From contig JAHJNL010000021.1 of the NCBI GenBank assembly GCA_018820855.1, forward strand, positions 1-61,939: a stretch of DNA of 61,939 bases. The letters are read 5' to 3'. Under the pieces are notes generated by a model. The model searched no databases, was not told the DNA's origin, and was given only the letters and a program-made list of their open reading frames with translations. Positions 33,498 to 43,363 of this stretch are shown here, in pieces. A program made the position numbers and the translations under genes. How positions within the stretch are numbered: the first letter of the stretch is position 1; every line of letters begins with the position of its first letter. Source of the DNA: Pseudomonadota bacterium. Its GTDB lineage: Bacteria > Desulfobacterota > Desulfobulbia > Desulfobulbales > Desulfocapsaceae.

Positions 33498-35396
33498 TCA
33501 TTCCCCATTATTCTTCCCGGCCTCTTCTTCGCCCGACACGAGCCGATCTGAAAAATATTTTTCCAATACTGCCCTGGCCACGGATCCGGCCGCAGATCCT
33601 CCGTGCAGACCATGCTCCACCAGCACCGTAAGAGCAATCTCAGGATCCTCAGCCGGCGCATAACAGGTAAACCAGGCATGGTCGCGGTATTTATAAGGAA
33701 TATCTTCCTCTTTTAAATGCTTATACTGGGCCAGACGTACAACCTGGGCAGTTCCTGTTTTTCCTCCGATGCTTAGACCCTCTATACGTACCGTTCTGGC
33801 AGTTCCCCGCTTTCCCTGAACAACTTCCACCATCCCTTGCTGTATTTCAGCCAGATGACCATTTTCGCCTTTCAATTCATCTACCACCACCGGTTCAAAC
33901 TGTTGCAGAACCTTTCCATCCGGATCAGTTACCGTTTCAATAACCTGCGGTAGATACTGTTTTCCTCCGTTGGCAATAGTTGCTGTCATCAGACAGACCT
34001 GAAGAGGAGTCACCAGGTTAAATCCCTGGCCAATCGCAGTGGAAAGCGTCTCTCCGTCCTGCCACTTGCGCCCCTGTTTTTTCATTTTCCATTCCTTGGT
34101 CGGCGCAAGACCCTCTTTTTCATGTTCCAGTTCAATCCCGGATTTATGACCTAATCCGAATTTATTGGCGTATTCCGCCAGCCTGTCTACCCCTACACGC
34201 AGGCCTACCTGATAAAAATAGACATCACAGGATTCAGACAAGGCCCGTTTCAGGTTTACTGCCCCATGCCCGCCGCGCTTCCAGCAGTGGTAACGCCTGT
34301 TGCCGAAAGAATAATGGCCAGGACAGTAGAGGACGGTATCCCGATCAATGACACCGGTTGCCAGACCTGCCATAGCAGTGACCATTTTATAGGTCGAGCC
34401 AGGAGGATACATGGCCTGCACAACCTTGTTGATTAACGGATGCTTATCGTTATTCAGCAGTGCATTCCAGTTTTCATGAGAAATTCCTCCCACAAACTGC
34501 TTCAAGGGGAGTACAGGATTAGAAGCCAGGACCAGCATTCGCCCTGTTTTTACCTCCATCGCCACCACGGCACCCGCCTTCTCTTCATCAGCCATCAAGT
34601 CTTCAGCCACCTTCTGCAGTTCGGCATCAAGCGTCAGCTGAATGTCATTCCCGGGTAGGGGCTCCACATCTTTGAGCAGCTGCTGCTCAAAACCCATGGC
34701 ATTGACCTCTGTATAACTGGTTCCTTTTTCACCACGCAGATCTTTTTCTCGTAATCTCTCAAGCCCCATCTTACCGATAAGATCTCCCCCCTGATAAATA
34801 GCGGCATCACGGGATTCCAATTCATTACGACTGATTTCACCAAGATAACCGATGACATGAGCAGCAAGATCTCCATAGTGATAGACCCGGGAAGGGGTAG
34901 TCTCAATACGGATGCCGGGGAATTCCTGGTTATGGTTCTCGACATAGGCCAAAATTTCCCAATCAACATCTTCAAGCAGACGGATGGGAATATGACGCGG
35001 TCTGTTGCCAGCCTCACGGATTTTCTCCCATAACAGGGAGATGTCCACATCCAGAACTGATGAAAGCTTCTTCAGCAGATTGTCGACATCGTTTGAATCT
35101 TCCCGCACAAGAACCACGTTAAAGGAAGGACGATTGGTCACCAGTTCCCGGCCTGCACGATCCAGAATCGATCCCCGAGGAGCAACAATATCACTCATCC
35201 GCACCCTGTTATTATCAGCACGGTTTTTATATTCTTCTCCCTTGTGAATCTGGAGGAACCAGAGTCTGGCAAAGATAATCAGAACAAAACAGAGAACGAG
35301 AGCTCCTGCCAGGGCAAGCCTGCGTTTCAGCAAATCCAAGGCAGCATCATCGTGCTCATTAATTTCTTCAAGATTCTTATATCCCGACCACTTCAT
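33498..35396 (-). CDS. mrdA: Penicillin-binding protein 2 (elongation transpeptidase)
   Basis: PBP2 crosslinks peptidoglycan in the elongasome, in complex with RodA. The 632-residue protein has one membrane anchor near residues 30-50, a dimerisation/pedestal region that includes APRGSILDRAG, and a transpeptidase domain with the active-site serine in PGSTYKMV (about residue 337), the second motif SESCD and the third motif GGKTGTA. All three catalytic motifs are intact. It overlaps nothing and lies 10 nt after mreD, so it is probably translated in tandem with mreD. Confidence 0.96.
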   Translation of the reverse strand: MKWSGYKNLEEINEHDDAALDLLKRRLALAGALVLCFVLIIFARLWFLQIHKGEEYKNRADNNRVRMSDIVAPRGSILDRAGRELVTNRPSFNVVLVREDSNDVDNLLKKLSSVLDVDISLLWEKIREAGNRPRHIPIRLLEDVDWEILAYVENHNQEFPGIRIETTPSRVYHYGDLAAHVIGYLGEISRNELESRDAAIYQGGDLIGKMGLERLREKDLRGEKGTSYTEVNAMGFEQQLLKDVEPLPGNDIQLTLDAELQKVAEDLMADEEKAGAVVAMEVKTGRMLVLASNPVLPLKQFVGGISHENWNALLNNDKHPLINKVVQAMYPPGSTYKMVTAMAGLATGVIDRDTVLYCPGHYSFGNRRYHCWKRGGHGAVNLKRALSESCDVYFYQVGLRVGVDRLAEYANKFGLGHKSGIELEHEKEGLAPTKEWKMKKQGRKWQDGETLSTAIGQGFNLVTPLQVCLMTATIANGGKQYLPQVIETVTDPDGKVLQQFEPVVVDELKGENGHLAEIQQGMVEVVQGKRGTARTVRIEGLSIGGKTGTAQVVRLAQYKHLKEEDIPYKYRDHAWFTCYAPAEDPEIALTVLVEHGLHGGSAAGSVARAVLEKYFSDRLVSGEEEAGKNNGE

Positions 35397-35406
35397 GCCT
35401 GCCTCT

Positions 35407-35940
35407 TTAGCGAAACCGATTTCCGGTACGACGTTTCATGGACCTTACAGCCAAGTGCCGGTGTGATATTTTTTCGTACAACCAGTTTAAAAAGACAAAA
35501 CAGGGGAGAGATGCCACAAACAGGATAATAGTCTCCTGCAAGACTCGTGACCAGGACCAGGGAGGAAGAGCACCAGGCTGTGCCATAGAAAAAAAGAGAT
35601 AGAAAAGACACTGAACTACAAAATAACTGACACCGACCAAGGGAATCTGACAAGCCGTATCCTTAACCGGGCTATTCTGGCTGAGAAATTTTACGATGGC
35701 AAAAAGCAGGAGCGAAAGCAGAAGATAGGTGCCGAGAAAGACACCTGAAGCCACATCCATCAGCCATCCAAGAAGGAAAGCAAGAAGCAGCCCGCGAAAC
35801 CAGTTAAACTTATATGCCACAAAAACCAGCAAGATAAATACCAGATCGGGACGGCCAAGCCAGTGGGGGAAAAATTGCAGGAAGGTAGTCTCAGCTATGA
35901 TCAAAAAAACGCCCAGCAGAATAAAACTTGCTGTCACCAT
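35407..35940 (-). CDS. mreD: Rod-shape-determining protein MreD
   Basis: MreD is a small integral membrane protein of the elongasome. The 177-residue product has about five hydrophobic segments, with the family segment RPDLVFILLVFVAYKFNWFRG and the motif GWLMDVASG that follows in MreD proteins. It is placed between mreC and mrdA, 5 nt after mreC, exactly as in the conserved operon. Sequence similarity of MreD is low in general, so the context is a large part of the assignment. Confidence 0.92.
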   Translation of the reverse strand: MVTASFILLGVFLIIAETTFLQFFPHWLGRPDLVFILLVFVAYKFNWFRGLLLAFLLGWLMDVASGVFLGTYLLLSLLLFAIVKFLSQNSPVKDTACQIPLVGVSYFVVQCLFYLFFSMAQPGALPPWSWSRVLQETIILFVASLPCFVFLNWLYEKISHRHLAVRSMKRRTGNRFR

Positions 35941-35945
35941 ATGCC

Positions 35946-36854
35946 TTACTCTCCTTGGGAAACAGAAGATCGGCTCATTTCATCGATAATCAACTGTTCT
36001 TCAGACAAATTAATAAAAAGCGATTCTAAACGAGCAAAATCAACTGCAGGTTTCACTTCAATTTCGAGAAACATCCCACGACGATTGGAATGAACACGCG
36101 AAACAGTACCAAGGGTAATTCCAGAAGGGAAAACTCCACCAATGCCAGCGGTGACAATACTGTCTCCGACACTAACATCAGCGTTTTTGAGGACATAATG
36201 CAGGACATACCCCTCTTCTCCGGCACCCTTGAGAATCCCTCGCACCCTGCTTTTCTGCACAATGGCATCAATGGCACTACTGGGTGCGTTGGCAAGAAGG
36301 ATCTTGGAATAATTGCTCGCCACCTGGACTACCTGGCCAACAACCCCTCGGGAAGTACGTGCCACCATTCCTACCACAACACCGTCATTGCTTCCTCGAT
36401 CAACTATCAGAGTCTGAAACCAAAAAGACGGATCTTTACCGACAACCCGAGCCATGAGTGCCGGAAAATTTTCCCGCTTTTTAAATTCCAACTCACTCTG
36501 GAGATACCTATTCAACGAATAGGCTTCCCGGTATTCATCAAGCAGAGCATGATATGTGTCAAGCTCCAGTCTCAGTTGCTCATTTTCTTCCTGAACCTTC
36601 CATAGAGCAATATACTTATCTTTAAAACGAGCCCCACTCAGGGAAAGCTGAGTGAAGAAGCTCTGTGCTGGTCCCAGGGCCTCGAGGCTCAGTTGATGAA
36701 AAACGCCAAAGCGTCCTCCGATCGTGGAACCCAGTAAAATCAGGACAAGGATGACAAAAAGAAAAAAGAGCAGGAAAAGGCGAAAAAACACAAAACCTTG
36801 AGTTTTTTTCCTGTCGCTAGTTTTATTTCTCACTATCTGACTCTCATCGATCAC
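35946..36854 (-). CDS. mreC: Rod-shape-determining protein MreC
   Basis: MreC is an inner-membrane protein whose periplasmic domain organises PBP2/RodA. The 302-residue protein has a cytoplasmic N-terminus, a membrane segment at about residues 23-42, a coiled coil (about 75-120), and the beta-barrel domain, with motifs ARVVGKDPSFWFQTLIVDRG, GMVARTSRGVVGQV and GGVFPSGITLGTV. It follows mreB by 86 nt in the canonical order. Confidence 0.95.
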   Translation of the reverse strand: MIDESQIVRNKTSDRKKTQGFVFFRLFLLFFLFVILVLILLGSTIGGRFGVFHQLSLEALGPAQSFFTQLSLSGARFKDKYIALWKVQEENEQLRLELDTYHALLDEYREAYSLNRYLQSELEFKKRENFPALMARVVGKDPSFWFQTLIVDRGSNDGVVVGMVARTSRGVVGQVVQVASNYSKILLANAPSSAIDAIVQKSRVRGILKGAGEEGYVLHYVLKNADVSVGDSIVTAGIGGVFPSGITLGTVSRVHSNRRGMFLEIEVKPAVDFARLESLFINLSEEQLIIDEMSRSSVSQGE

Positions 36855-36940
36855 TGCAATTAAGCCGCTCTTATATAAATACTCAGAGGAAGAACAGGTT
36901 ACTCTCTTTTTTCTGTACAGTGAATTAGGATTTGTGGCAC

Positions 36941-37996
<1,056 letters not shown>

Positions 37997-38081
37997 TTAA
38001 ACGCGAAAGCGTTTGGCAGTGAATAGTAAGAAACATGAGGGATTCAACTCAGGAAAGAATACACAAGCATTTCCATCCCCT

Positions 38082-38120
38082 GAACAAAAGCAACAAAGCC
38101 GACACTCGACAGGTGTCGGC
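38082..38120 (-). terminator. Attenuator-like hairpin in the mreB leader
   Basis: GCCGACAC (38098-38105) and GTGTCGGC (38113-38120) form a perfect 8-bp GC-rich stem with a 7-nt loop. On the minus-strand transcript the tract TTTGTTGCTTTTGTT follows. It lies between the mreB promoter and mreB, so it is either a leader attenuator or a barrier to read-through from upstream. Confidence 0.5.
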
Positions 38121-38157
38121 CCAAACCTCTTTGCACCATTTGTATACTAAACTTTCA

Positions 38158-38186
38158 ATTTTACCAAAACTCTTCAGTATTATCAA
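38158..38186 (-). promoter_or_regulatory. Sigma-70-type promoter of the mre-mrdA-rodA operon
   Basis: On the minus strand, -35 TTGATA (38181-38186) and -10 TAAAAT (38158-38163), each five of six matches, with a 17-nt spacer. The start near 38151 gives a leader of about 170 nt containing the terminator-like hairpin. Confidence 0.7.
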
Positions 38187-38227
38187 GGAATATGGACTCC
38201 CCTCTCTGCACAAACGAATGAAAAAAG

Positions 38228-38256
38228 TTGACACGTCCCTATAATCTTGGTAAAGA
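38228..38256 (+). promoter_or_regulatory. Candidate promoter for tRNA-Ala
   Basis: A perfect -35 TTGACA (38228-38233), a 17-nt spacer and a weak -10 TAAAGA (38251-38256). A perfect TATAAT lies inside the spacer, at 38239-38244, but has no -35 at the right distance. The transcript would start about 27 nt before the tRNA. Confidence 0.4.
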
Positions 38257-38289
38257 GGCTCAAATATTAATATACCTGATGAAACAACT

Positions 38290-38365
38290 GGGGGTGTAGC
38301 TCAGCTGGGAGAGCGCATGACTGGCAGTCATGAGGTCTGGGGTTCGATCCCCCACATCTCCACCA
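38290..38365 (+). tRNA. tRNA-Ala(GGC)
   Basis: A 76-nt tRNA with D-arm AGCTCAGCTGGGAGAGC, anticodon loop CTGGCAG (anticodon GGC), T-arm GGGTTCGATCCC and encoded CCA. The acceptor stem GGGGGTG/CATCTCC has two G-U pairs. It is a single-gene unit. Confidence 0.96.
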
Positions 38366-38368
38366 GAT

Positions 38369-38414
38369 AAAAAAAAAGGATGTAACAGTAGTAACTGTTA
38401 CATCCTTTTTTTTT
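38369..38414 (+). terminator. Intrinsic terminator of tRNA-Ala
   Basis: The stem GGATGTAACAG/CTGTTACATCC with a 6-nt loop is flanked by nine A and nine T residues, so the pairing can extend to 20 bp. It starts 4 nt after the tRNA and can work on either strand. Confidence 0.92.
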
Positions 38415-38511
38415 ATCAACATCGATTTAATTGTCCCCATGACACAACTTATTTCCCAACCCGTTGCAGGTCTTTTTCAAAACCACGTGTTTCTTCTTCT
38501 CGACTGTGACA

Positions 38512-38829
38512 ATGCCCACTGTAACCATATTGAACCATAATCTGGAAATCTCCAGCCAGCCTACGTTTAGCCTGTTGAACAATTTCCTGATCAACGATGC
38601 ACCAATCCATGGGAGCTGTGGCGGCCATGCCAATTGCGGATGTTGCAGGATCAGGATTCTGGAAGGGCCAGAGGGAATGACCAAAGCCAATGAACGGGAA
38701 ATGCAAAAACTTGGAGAAAAACTTCTGGCCGCAGGCTGGCGACTTTCCTGTCAGGCTCACAGCCTGCGAGATATCGTTATTCACATGCCCACCGGCAATG
38801 AATTAGACAGAGACTGCTCAAAGCTATAG
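38512..38829 (+). CDS. [2Fe-2S] ferredoxin
   Basis: A 105-residue electron carrier of the adrenodoxin/plant type. The cysteine pattern is CX5CX2C (CGGHANCGCC, about residues 36-45), with the fourth ligand in the WRLSCQAH segment about 38 residues later. The fold pattern, with a start PTVTILNHNLEI and the IHGSCGG loop, fits. ATG 38512 starts where the family begins, but has no clear ribosome binding site. The opposite-strand open frame of similar size has no family match and is rejected. The redox partner is not evident; it converges on the DamX-like gene. Confidence 0.88.
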   Translation: MPTVTILNHNLEISSQPTFSLLNNFLINDAPIHGSCGGHANCGCCRIRILEGPEGMTKANEREMQKLGEKLLAAGWRLSCQAHSLRDIVIHMPTGNELDRDCSKL

Positions 38830-38856
38830 CATAAGAGCACACCAACCCTATCGTTA

Positions 38857-40668
38857 CTACTCAAAACGTCCTTTCTCCACTGCCCCTCGCACCGAAATGG
38901 CATAGGGATGATGCTTGCGAAGAAAAATGGGCATATTGTTACGCGCATTGCGAGCCGCGGCCATTGATGGATAGAGTCCATAAAATACCAGCACAACAGG
39001 CGGGTCTGACGGTCGTTTTAAGACAACCAGCTTCTCTACGACCTCCCTGTACTCCTCCTGAGAGATAATTCGTTTCAGATTATCTTCTGCCTGATCAGAA
39101 GTCAGGACCATCAGTTGTATTGTAAATTGATCATCCATTGCACCTGCCTGCCACTCCTCTCCGGCTCCGATCAAACTCACAAGAACTGGCTGTCCTTCTG
39201 TTACTGAAACCTGTTCTTTTTCTAATGGAATCTGCTTTGCCTGCACGGCAACGATTTTTTTTGTGCCCCCTCTCGGCAGCACCTTCCCATGTGCTAATAA
39301 TTCAGGAACGGCTGGTTCAGTGATGACACTCTCCACAATTTCAACCGGCGTAATTTCTACCGGAGTACGCTGAGAAGGAGTAAGCTCCGCTTCCGGTTCT
39401 TTCTCCGCTTTTTCTTCAGGAGCAGGCGAAGTCGGCTCAATTGCCTGCACTGGCTGGACAGAGACCAGACCCGGCTCTGCAGTGTCAACGGGGGAAGGCA
39501 GAGGAAGTGAATCTTCAGTCACTGTTATTCTATCAACAGTGGGAGCATCCACCTTTACCTCCACGGGAGCTATGGTCATTGCTGGCGCTTGCATCGCCTC
39601 AGATGGTGATACAAGCGGTGGTTTTTTCGACTCACGCCTCGCAGGAACTTCAGCCTGAGCTACCGGTTCCTTTTCTTTGACTGATTCTGAGAGTACAACA
39701 CTCTTCTCCACAGACTGTTGTTGTACTCTCTTCGCGACATCCTTATCGTCATCTCCTCTAAAAAGAAAGATGAGGAGCAAAAGAAACAGTACCCCCCCAG
39801 CTGCAATCATATGTTTTTGCGTAAACGGCAATCGTTGCAGAATCCCGGGAGATGACGGAACCATCTCATCAAGAGAACAGGAGTCTTTGACATGATCCAA
39901 CAAAACCATAAATGACGTGTCGGCGTTAGAAGACTTAAGCGATTCCTCAGCAAGGATATTGATCATTCGCAAATTCCCTCTAGCCATGGAGGCAATCTTG
40001 TCTGCGGCCTCCCTGGTAAACACCTCCCGCTGTTCATTACCTTCCTGGGCCTGCATACAGAAATTCAGATACCTCCAGGTATCATCTTCATCAAGTGGCG
40101 AGAGGAAAAATTGTTTTTCGCTGATCTGTCCGAAATTACAGAGATCCAATTGTTCCAGATTGTTGCGCAGACTTGCTCTCCCGGAAAACAGCACCTGCAA
40201 GCCTCCTCCCTCTCTGTTGACATCATCCAGAATTTTACGGATGCGTTCCAGGGTGGCGAGGTACATCTTTTCCGCCTCATCACAGATAATGAGAAGCGAC
40301 TCTCCCTGCTGACGCAATGATGCCATCAATTCGAGAAAAATCTTTCTCGCATCGACCCTGTTCGCCTCAACAGGAAACTCCACCTTGCACTCCTGCGCTG
40401 CAATCCTGACAATATCCTCAAAGGATTCAACAAGCTGCGGAAGAAAAAGTATCCTGCCGGGAAAAGCCCACTCCTCCTGCAGCATTTTACAGAGCATGGT
40501 TTTCCCGCTACCCTCTTCACCAATCAAGGTGATAAGATCCACTTCCTCCAGAAAGGCAGCTTTCAGGTCATCACAGACAGCTCCTCGTCCGCCACCGGAA
40601 AAAAACAATGAGGTATTACAATCTTCCTGAAACGGGGTAGTCCCCTCTATCTTTTGTTCAGTTTGCAT
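38857..40668 (-). CDS. AAA ATPase with membrane segment and C-terminal SPOR domain (ExeA/DamX-like)
   Basis: A 603-residue membrane protein. The N-terminal ATPase (about 20-280) has Walker A GEEGSGKT near residue 50 and Walker B LLIICDEAEKM near 125, as in ExeA/GspA-type ATPases. One membrane segment lies at about 293-312. A proline/glutamate-rich periplasmic linker of 200 residues follows, then a SPOR-like domain (about 520-600, starting FTIQLMVLTSDQAEDNLKRI) expected to bind denuded septal peptidoglycan. The order matches E. coli DamX and ExeA relatives. A division-site or secretion-related role is likely. It stands alone, divergent from the TauE gene. Confidence 0.82.
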   Translation of the reverse strand: MQTEQKIEGTTPFQEDCNTSLFFSGGGRGAVCDDLKAAFLEEVDLITLIGEEGSGKTMLCKMLQEEWAFPGRILFLPQLVESFEDIVRIAAQECKVEFPVEANRVDARKIFLELMASLRQQGESLLIICDEAEKMYLATLERIRKILDDVNREGGGLQVLFSGRASLRNNLEQLDLCNFGQISEKQFFLSPLDEDDTWRYLNFCMQAQEGNEQREVFTREAADKIASMARGNLRMINILAEESLKSSNADTSFMVLLDHVKDSCSLDEMVPSSPGILQRLPFTQKHMIAAGGVLFLLLLIFLFRGDDDKDVAKRVQQQSVEKSVVLSESVKEKEPVAQAEVPARRESKKPPLVSPSEAMQAPAMTIAPVEVKVDAPTVDRITVTEDSLPLPSPVDTAEPGLVSVQPVQAIEPTSPAPEEKAEKEPEAELTPSQRTPVEITPVEIVESVITEPAVPELLAHGKVLPRGGTKKIVAVQAKQIPLEKEQVSVTEGQPVLVSLIGAGEEWQAGAMDDQFTIQLMVLTSDQAEDNLKRIISQEEYREVVEKLVVLKRPSDPPVVLVFYGLYPSMAAARNARNNMPIFLRKHHPYAISVRGAVEKGRFE

Positions 40669-40782
40669 AATAAATAAAATATAAATCGTCGATCAAGGCC
40701 CATCTCCTTTCAGAAAGACTGCGGCTGTCTCCTCTTCCTAACGTTAAAAATATATCACAGAAAGAGAGAAAACACTGTATCA

Positions 40783-40810
40783 TTGACATGTGCATTCCTT
40801 TCCATAGAGT
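40783..40810 (+). promoter_or_regulatory. Candidate promoter for the TauE-type gene
   Basis: A perfect -35 TTGACA (40783-40788), a 16-nt spacer and -10 TAGAGT (40805-40810). The start near 40817 gives a leader of about 78 nt. Moderate match only. Confidence 0.4.
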
Positions 40811-40894
40811 AAAAAGAAAGGAGTTGCTAGTATTTTAATAGCTTCTTCCATAGAAATGTATACAGAACAGCTCAGCTGTTCAAGGAAATTATAG

Positions 40895-41614
40895 TTGATG
40901 TTTGATCCGTTGCTTATTGGCATCATTTTTCTTCTGGCCGGTTTTATCCAGGGCATGACCGGTTTTGGCTCTGCCCTGGTGGCTATCCCGCTACTCAGCC
41001 TTTTTCTTGATATCAAGAGTGCAGTACCTCTGTGCATGCTCAACAGTCTGGTCATCACTACCTTTCTTTCTTTGAAAATGCGCAAACACCTGGACAGAAA
41101 AAAACTTATTCCTCTCTGCCTGGCAGCCGTTCCCGGAATTATAATCGGCTCAACTCTGCTCAAGCTCGTCAGCTCCACAGTCATTCGAATAAGTATGGGA
41201 ATCCTGATCGTTGCCTATTCACTCTACAGTTTGTTCAGCACCCCCAAGCCCAGAAAACTGCACAAAGCCTGGTCCTATGTCGCCGGATTCTCAAGCGGTG
41301 CCATAGGGGCCGCCTTCAGTGCCGGAGGGCCTCCGACCATCATCTACACGACGCTTAACGGCTGGAACAAAGATGAAATCAAGGCAACACTGAGCGGTTT
41401 TTTTCTTTTTAACGCCTACCTGACAGCTTCAGTCCATGCTGTGAGCGGACTTACCACCCTTGAAGTTTTTTCATTTTTTATGGTCTCTGCCCCTTTTGTG
41501 TTGTTAGGTACAGTAATCGGCTCAATATGTTATGGTCGAATTCCCCACAATCTTTATTTACAGCTGATATTTACCTTTCTTGTACTCATGGGTATTATGA
41601 TGATCATCACCTAA
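40895..41614 (+). CDS. TauE/SafE-family anion exporter
   Basis: A 239-residue membrane protein with about eight hydrophobic segments. The TauE/SafE repeats are visible: IGIIFLLAGFIQGMTGFGSAL at the N-terminus and the second-half segment SSGAIGAAFSAGGPPTIIY. The family is thought to export sulfite, sulfoacetate or related organo-sulfur anions, which fits a sulfur metaboliser, but substrates are mostly unproven. The stop codon lies 38 nt before the ATG of the acetolactate-synthase-like gene, so both are probably on one message. Confidence 0.88.
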   Translation: MMFDPLLIGIIFLLAGFIQGMTGFGSALVAIPLLSLFLDIKSAVPLCMLNSLVITTFLSLKMRKHLDRKKLIPLCLAAVPGIIIGSTLLKLVSSTVIRISMGILIVAYSLYSLFSTPKPRKLHKAWSYVAGFSSGAIGAAFSAGGPPTIIYTTLNGWNKDEIKATLSGFFLFNAYLTASVHAVSGLTTLEVFSFFMVSAPFVLLGTVIGSICYGRIPHNLYLQLIFTFLVLMGIMMIIT

Positions 41615-41652
41615 CACAATATCAAGTAATTGTTCTAATCAACGAGGAAAAA

Positions 41653-43293
41653 ATGAACGGAGCTGAGCTGCTGGTCCAATGCCTTGAAAATGAAGGCGTC
41701 AACATGATCTTTGGTATCCCCGGAGAAGAAAACCTGGTCTTTCTCGAGGCCCTGCGTTCCTCCTCCATTCGCCTGGTTCTCACCCGACACGAGCAGGCTG
41801 CCGGTTTTATGGCTGCAACCTATGGAAGACTCACCGGCAAGCCAGGGGTTTGCCTGGCGACCTTGGGACCTGGGGCTACAAACTTTGTTACAGCAGTCGC
41901 CTATGCCCTGCTCGGCGGCATACCCGTGGTCTTTATCACAGGCCAGAAACCCATAAAAAAAAGCAAACAGGGGCGATTTCAGATTCTCGATGTGGTCCGG
42001 ATGATGGCACCGCTCACCAAGTTCACAAAACAAATTGTCAATGCCGGCAACATCCCACCACTGATACGGGATATTTTCCGGGTGGCAATGGATGAAAAGC
42101 CGGGACCGGTGCACATTGAACTACCGGAAGATATTGCTGCAGAAGAGGTAGACAAAGTTCCCTTTGCCTGCCACTCTCTCCTTCGCCCCCTGGCTGCACC
42201 GACCTCCATTTCCAAGGCCGCAGCCAAAATTAGAGAGGCCAGGTTTCCTCTCCTTCTCCTTGGTGCAGCAGCCAAGCGGCCCCACATCTGCGCCGCTGCC
42301 AGAGAACTGGTCGAGGCCACCGGCATCTATTTTTTTACCACCCAGATGGGAAAAGGGGTTATCGACGAACACTCGCCCCGCTGCCTCGGAACTGCAGCCC
42401 TGTCTGACCATGACTATATCCACTGTGCCATAGATCATGCGGATGTCATCATTAACGTGGGTTACGATGTGGTAGAGAAGCCTCCGTTTTTCATGAACCA
42501 GGGGAAAATGGAGGTCATTCATGTCAATTTCTCCCCTGCCGACATTGATGAAGTCTACTTCCCTCAGTACGAAGTTATCGGTGACATCAGTCACAGCCTG
42601 GATGCACTGCGCATGAATCTTATTGAATCGGAACAGACCGATAACGACTATTTCCATCGGATCCACCTGGAAATCAACACCCATGTCTTTCAAGATCAGG
42701 GACATGATTCCTTTCCCAACACCCCGCAACGTATTGTCAGTGACATCAGAAAGACCGTTGCCGACAGTTCCATCGTCTCGCTGGACAACGGCATGTACAA
42801 AATATGGTTTGCACGCAATTTCAAAGCAACCTCTCCACATTCTCTGCTTCTGGACAATGCTCTGGCCAGCATGGGGGCAGGTTTTCCGGCCGCGATTGCT
42901 GCCAAACTGGTCCACCCCGAAAAACAGGTGATTGCCGTTTGCGGTGATGGCGGTTTTATGATGAACTCCCAGGAAATGGAAACAGCAATCCGACTGGATC
43001 TGCACCTGGTTATCATCATTCTGCGAGATGACGGCTATGGAATGATCAAATGGAAACAGACAGGAATGGAGTTCCCTAACTTTGGCCTTGATTTTGGCAA
43101 CCCTGATTTTATACAATACGCAGAGAGTTATGGAGCCAAAGGATATCGAATCACCGAAAACGGCACCCTTACCACCCTGTTGTCTCAGTGTCTTAACAGT
43201 CCTGGAGTCCATCTCATCGAAGTCCCGGTGGACTATTCCGAAAATGAAAAAGTGCTCCTGCGTGAACTGCAGAATAAAACGTGTCTTCTTTAA
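41653..43293 (+). CDS. Acetolactate synthase large-subunit-like thiamine-diphosphate enzyme
   Basis: A 546-residue ThDP enzyme with the three-domain layout. The N-terminal domain has FGIPGEENL and the catalytic glutamate in RHEQAAGFMA (about residue 47). The central domain covers about 190-330. The C-terminal domain has the cofactor motif GDGGFMMNSQEMETA (about 436-450). Sequence style is that of the catabolic-like acetolactate synthases (AHAS) that lack a neighbouring small subunit. Sulfoacetaldehyde acetyltransferase is a ThDP relative often near tauE, but the motifs here are closer to AHAS. ATG 41653 has GAGGAAA upstream; a longer frame overlapping tauE is rejected. Confidence 0.85.
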   Translation: MNGAELLVQCLENEGVNMIFGIPGEENLVFLEALRSSSIRLVLTRHEQAAGFMAATYGRLTGKPGVCLATLGPGATNFVTAVAYALLGGIPVVFITGQKPIKKSKQGRFQILDVVRMMAPLTKFTKQIVNAGNIPPLIRDIFRVAMDEKPGPVHIELPEDIAAEEVDKVPFACHSLLRPLAAPTSISKAAAKIREARFPLLLLGAAAKRPHICAAARELVEATGIYFFTTQMGKGVIDEHSPRCLGTAALSDHDYIHCAIDHADVIINVGYDVVEKPPFFMNQGKMEVIHVNFSPADIDEVYFPQYEVIGDISHSLDALRMNLIESEQTDNDYFHRIHLEINTHVFQDQGHDSFPNTPQRIVSDIRKTVADSSIVSLDNGMYKIWFARNFKATSPHSLLLDNALASMGAGFPAAIAAKLVHPEKQVIAVCGDGGFMMNSQEMETAIRLDLHLVIIILRDDGYGMIKWKQTGMEFPNFGLDFGNPDFIQYAESYGAKGYRITENGTLTTLLSQCLNSPGVHLIEVPVDYSENEKVLLRELQNKTCLL

Positions 43294-43363
43294 CCTTGCT
43301 GCCGAACGGCCTGGTATTATTTTTCTGCCTTATTAACGGGACGGTATATTTGTCTGTTTTCAT

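Noticed and set aside
38449-38784. Open frame of 111 codons on the minus strand over the ferredoxin gene
   Set aside because: No motif or ribosome binding site, and it would overlap the clear [2Fe-2S] ferredoxin on the other strand.
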